This document shows, piece after piece, positions 60,599 through 64,000 of a DNA stretch of 64,000 nucleotides. Source of the DNA: Isoetes taiwanensis (Eukaryota; Streptophyta; Lycopodiopsida; Isoetales; Isoetaceae); NCBI GenBank assembly GCA_021234155.1, contig JAJEKV010000062.1, positions 436,001 to 500,000 on the forward strand, written 5' to 3'. Under the pieces are notes generated by a model. It searched no databases. It was not told the origin of the DNA and saw only the letters and a list, made by a program, of their open reading frames with translations. Every line of letters starts with the position of its first letter. The stretch's first letter is position 1. The translations under genes and the position numbers were made by a program.

Positions 60599-61503
60599 TT
60601 AGACACAAAAAACTAAACCCAAGGCTCTTCCCCCTTCCGTGGCAGAGTAGTTGTGCTCAGCAGGATTGAGTTTTCTGCTGGCATAGCGGATCGGTTTATC
60701 CGTGTGCTCATCATAGGCCTGAGAAAGAACAGCACCAATGGCAAAAGTGGAGACATCCACATGAACGTGAAAAGGCTTGTCCCATTGAGGAGGAACAAGT
60801 ACCGGTGCCTGAGTAAGTAATAGCTTCAACTTCTGGAAAGCAGCTTCCGCCTGAGGATTCCAAGCCCAAGTGGATTCATCACCCGTGAGTTTATGAATGG
60901 GATCAGCTATAGCCGCAAGTCCAGGAATGAAGGTGGAATAGTAATTAACCTTACCCAGGAAAGAGCGTGTCTCTTTGATATTAGATGGTGCGTGAGCCTT
61001 CAATACACAACTGATTTTAGCAGGATCTGTGGTGATCCCGTCTTTACTAACCACATGATCCAAAAGAACACCTGAGGTGACGCAGAAGGTACATTTCTCA
61101 GGATTGAGACTGATGCCAGATTCATCACATTTTTGAAAGACGAGTTCTAACTTCTCCAAATGATCATCCATGGAGCTGTAGGCTGAAAAGCCATCTTGAA
61201 AGATCAGAAGAAAATGATTTTCCTTCATATAGTCATGAAAGACAGAGAGCATAATGCGCTGAAATGTGGAAGGAGAGTTGGATAAACCAAAAGGTACCAC
61301 CTTGTAGGCAAAAGTGCCCCACGGGGTGGTGAAGGTAGTTTTGAGTTGATCTTCTTGCTTGATAGAGATTTGATTGTACCCTGAAAAGCCATCCATGAAA
61401 GAGTACATCTTCGGTAGTCCACACAAACACAGATCTTACCATTGTGCTTGAGCGCAATGACGATGGGGCTCACCCATTCTGAGTGCTTGACCTCATAAAT
61501 CAA
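60599..61503 (-). pseudogene. Reverse transcriptase and RNase H start, active site lost
   Basis: KICVCVDYRR, YSFMDGFSGYNQISIKQEDQ, TTPWGTFAYKVVPFGLSNSP, TFQRIM, then ISLNPEKCTF, FLGKVNYYSTFIPGLA and PIRYASRKLNPAEHNYSATE. Where the family has YxDD the sequence reads FQDG, so catalysis is lost. A frameshift occurs near 61420 and a stop at the 60598 end. Confidence 0.9.
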
Positions 61504-61578
61504 GCCTGCAGCTAAGAGTTTATCAATTTCGGCCTTGACACGGTCACGGTAATTTGGGTTGAGCCTGTACTGTCGTTG

Positions 61579-62247
61579 CTAGATTGGGCGTGCGTCAGGT
61601 TTGGTAGGAATGGTGAGTTCCCCCAATTCTTTTTTGATACCTCGAAGGTCTTTGTAGCTCCAAGCAAAAATATATTTGAATTTTTTGAAGAGCGTCACAA
61701 CGCGTGCTTTATAGTTTGGTGGAAGATTGGCAGCTAGGCGAACTGGTTGATTATTACCAATGTCCACAATGTCCACCTCTGGAGTGTGAATATGGGGAAC
61801 TACCTCCGTGTCCTGAACATGATGAGCAGGAGGTTGAAACGGGACGGGAGGAGAAGCATTTTGAGTGGTGAAGAAAAGAGGCTGCTGAGTGTCATCAAGC
61901 AAGGGTTGCTTCATGACAGCATGAACATCTATTGGCACAGGAGGAAGTTCCGTGTCCGAAAAATGGTCAAGACGTTGAATGCGATTGCAGGAAGCCAGGT
62001 AGGGGTCCAGGAGAGCAGCCACAACCTGGTCCTGATCCAGCGTCATCTCACCCCAAGGATCAGCATACTCCGGGTAGGATGAGAGAGGCAGACTCGCGGG
62101 TGGAGCCTGAACATGATAAATATTCTGTGCTTCTTCGGAATCAGTGTCGGAGATGGAAGGTTCGGCATTCTCAACAGAGATCAATTTGCCAGTTTCCAAA
62201 TCCATAGTTGCATTGAGATGGCCATCTGTAATGACGAGTTGGTCCAT
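61579..62247 (-). pseudogene. Protease-RT linker of the Ty3 element
   Basis: An acidic, Pro-rich 222-aa frame ends with ARVVTLFKKFKYIFAWSYKD and LRGIKKELGELTIPTKPDAR, the usual entry to RT in plant Ty3 pol. A stop separates it from the RT finger region. Confidence 0.8.
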
Positions 62248-63058
62248 GGCCCAGTAATGAATACTTTTTAGCCTGGCGGAGAAAAGGTCTACCTACCAGC
62301 ATCTCGTAATCACCTGGATCTTCTCCAGCTTTCCAAACCCCAAATTCCAAGGGGAATTTGAGATCACCAATGCTGATATGGAGGAGAGGAGTGACGCCTT
62401 GTGGTCGCGTAATATGGCCACTGGTCAACTTGATGTCATAGGGGGCACGGTAGAGTTGTTTGATCCCTAATTGCTTTGTGAGCTTATCAGTAATAAGATT
62501 GACGGCACTACCTCCATCAATTTGAACATGATTGATGTGCTGATTGCCCACCATGGCATGTACCGTGGGTGTTGAGGTGGCAATAGCTCCAACCAAAACA
62601 GTGGGAATAGGTAACTGATCTTTGAGAGCTGGACAGAGTTTCAAAATGGTGGCGAGGCTCAAAGGTATCTTGATTTTGGCGAGTTCTTCTTGAAGTTTCA
62701 GTGGAACGTGAGAAAAAGGATCAGCAGGATCCAAAGGAGCAGGAGACTGAGGTAAAGAGGCTGAAACTTCTTTGAGAAGCTCCACCTCTGCAGCAATATT
62801 AGGATACAGCTGAGAGCGTGTGCTTGTGGATGATGACGGTGCCTCCTGACGCTGTTGAGCCCGAGTGGTGGCATGAACATTGGCCAGGGTGCGGCCTTCC
62901 GCAGCCTGCATGAGTTTGAGAATACTCAGTCTCACCTTGGACATGACGTGAGGCATGAGTTGATCGAGGTCAGGCGCGAAATGCACTTTTTTGTCTTCTT
63001 CATGTGGTACCGTCTCGACAGCAAAAGCTGGTTGCGTGTCGTGAGGGATGATGGTCAA
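62171..63058 (-). pseudogene. Ty3 protease region
   Basis: The 295-aa frame carries INHVQIDGGSAVNLITDKLT (retropepsin D-G-G-S form common in plant Ty3) and, later, MLVGRPFLRQAKKY. The upstream half is probably the gag-protease linker. Confidence 0.82.
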
Positions 63059-63073
63059 GGGGCGGAAGCCCCG

Positions 63074-63542
63074 TCAAGGGCGTGAGACCGCACAACCCAA
63101 CCCGGTCGGACTATTGGACCGAGGGTTGAGTGTTCCGATAGATTTCTCTTGAGCTTGTTGATCCGAAGGATTTGAGGTGGATGCGACCACGAGGTCGCCG
63201 CCGTGGAGGTGGCCGGGGGCTTTCTCAAACAGGACGGGGCCTTGTTTACCATTGGCAACCCATAAAACCGATAAGCCGTGAGGCGACCCAAGTCGGGCTG
63301 ATTTGTACCCGAAGTTGGACTTGAACTTGGGGAAGTTGAGGGCACGCCTGTTGGTGTGACCCCCATTCATGACAATGATAGCATTGAGCCTTGTAGGGAT
63401 CAAAAGGAGGACGAGAGCCTTGTCCCCGTGACGGCTGATGTTGTTGCTGTTGTTGATACTGTTGAGTGGGCTGAGCTTGATATTGCTGAGGTTGATATGG
63501 TTGTTGTTGCTGAGGCGTGGTCTGGACTTGAATATGTAGCAT
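63074..63542 (-). pseudogene. gag C-terminus with zinc knuckle
   Basis: A Gln/Pro-rich stretch (QPYQPQQYQAQPTQQYQQQQ) is followed by the CX2CX4HX4C knuckle CYHCHEWGSHQQAC. A frameshift near 63370 moves into the 63074-63403 frame. The capsid part is missing because the element is cut near 63543. Confidence 0.85.
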
Positions 63543-64000
63543 TATAACAGGGGGTTACTGTTGTATTTTTGTACGTTTTTTACTAAGGTTTTGCTATGAT
63601 TTTGTGGTGTATTTCCATTGACGTACTAATGCGTATATCTAGAGGCAAGCAGCTTTCATTTTTTTATGGCACTTAGATAATGGTCTAACCCCTTGAAAAA
63701 AAAAATGTAATATATTGAAAAAAGAAAAAATGGAATATGGCATGCAAGGCTCGAGAGGTGTTACTTTAGGGTTCTTCTGGAATTAGGGTTCTACTGGAAA
63801 GACCTCTGCCGCTGAAGCTCTGTTCTTCTGCAACACTAACAAGTTTCGAATTTCATCCTCTCTTGATGGGCTGCTTCCATGATCTATTGAACTTTCTTAT
63901 TATGCTTATGGCCGATTCTTACAAATCTGACAGCAGATAGGCTAGCAAGGAGACGTTTTTCCCTGATGACCCATTCCGTCGGGTTCAAAAATCAGTCAAA
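63543..64000. other. AT-rich flank, no gene seen
   Basis: Unrelated to the Ty3 element: A-rich runs near 63690-63730 and two copies of TTAGGGTTCT (about 63767 and 63783). No coding sequence recognised. Confidence 0.35.

Larger units (their letters stand above)
59036..63542 (-). mobile_element. Ty3-type retrotransposon gag-pol, degenerate
   Basis: Minus strand, in order: zinc knuckle, protease, RT, RNase H, integrase with its zinc finger, core and C-terminal domain. This Ty3 order (integrase last) rules out Ty1/copia. At least five frame breaks occur and the gag N-terminus is cut off near 63543, where AT-rich unrelated sequence starts. Confidence 0.9.

Overview
This window looks like nuclear DNA from a land plant with a large, repeat-rich genome. 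The evidence is spliced genes with short GT-AG introns, a TYW3-Kelch-TYW2 fusion of the kind known from plants, AAACCCTAA boxes at gene starts, Ty3 and LINE relics, a Helitron, and no bacterial-style gene packing. I suspect a fern or another non-seed plant because of the loose gene spacing and gag style, but the sequence does not prove it.

Three host genes can be modelled with open reading frames across every junction. (1) 4595-9851, minus strand, 11 exons, 1084 codons: the wybutosine enzyme fusion (TYW3 domain, Kelch repeats, TYW2 domain). (2) 23804-24770, plus strand, 3 exons, 268 codons: a mitochondrial p32/MAM33-type matrix protein, with its core promoter duplicated in tandem just upstream. 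(3) 31366-35149, minus strand, 9 exons, 719 codons: a DEAD-box RNA helicase of the p68/DBP2 group with an unusual tryptophan-glycine-rich N-terminal third.

Everything else is mobile or repetitive. 1-1905 holds LINE reverse transcriptase and an unknown broken ORF. 10.6-11.3 kb is a LINE relic. 11.3-16.7 kb is a decayed Helitron with Rep and helicase remains and a probable 3' end hairpin. 19.3-22.1 kb is a non-autonomous LTR retrotransposon with TG..CA ends and a matching 5-bp target duplication, sitting in a short array of diverged repeats. 27.6-28.4 kb is a 398-bp tandem duplication. 37.9-41.4 kb is a dead Ty3-type element with gag, protease and RT. 42-52.4 kb is a strongly pyrimidine-rich, layered repeat region with repeated TATA modules, CT microsatellites, a 2.2-2.45 kb tandem duplication and hairpin minisatellites. 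54.9-63.5 kb is a large minus-strand Ty3 element with broken gag-pol, two extra open ORFs beyond integrase, and a possible opposite-strand mini-gene between them.

The two most unusual signals are a structured hairpin module present at four separate sites (about 2.9, 26.15, 43.05 and 52.25 kb), whose stem bases differ between copies in a mostly pairing-preserving way, and the WG/GW-rich domain fused to the DEAD-box helicase.
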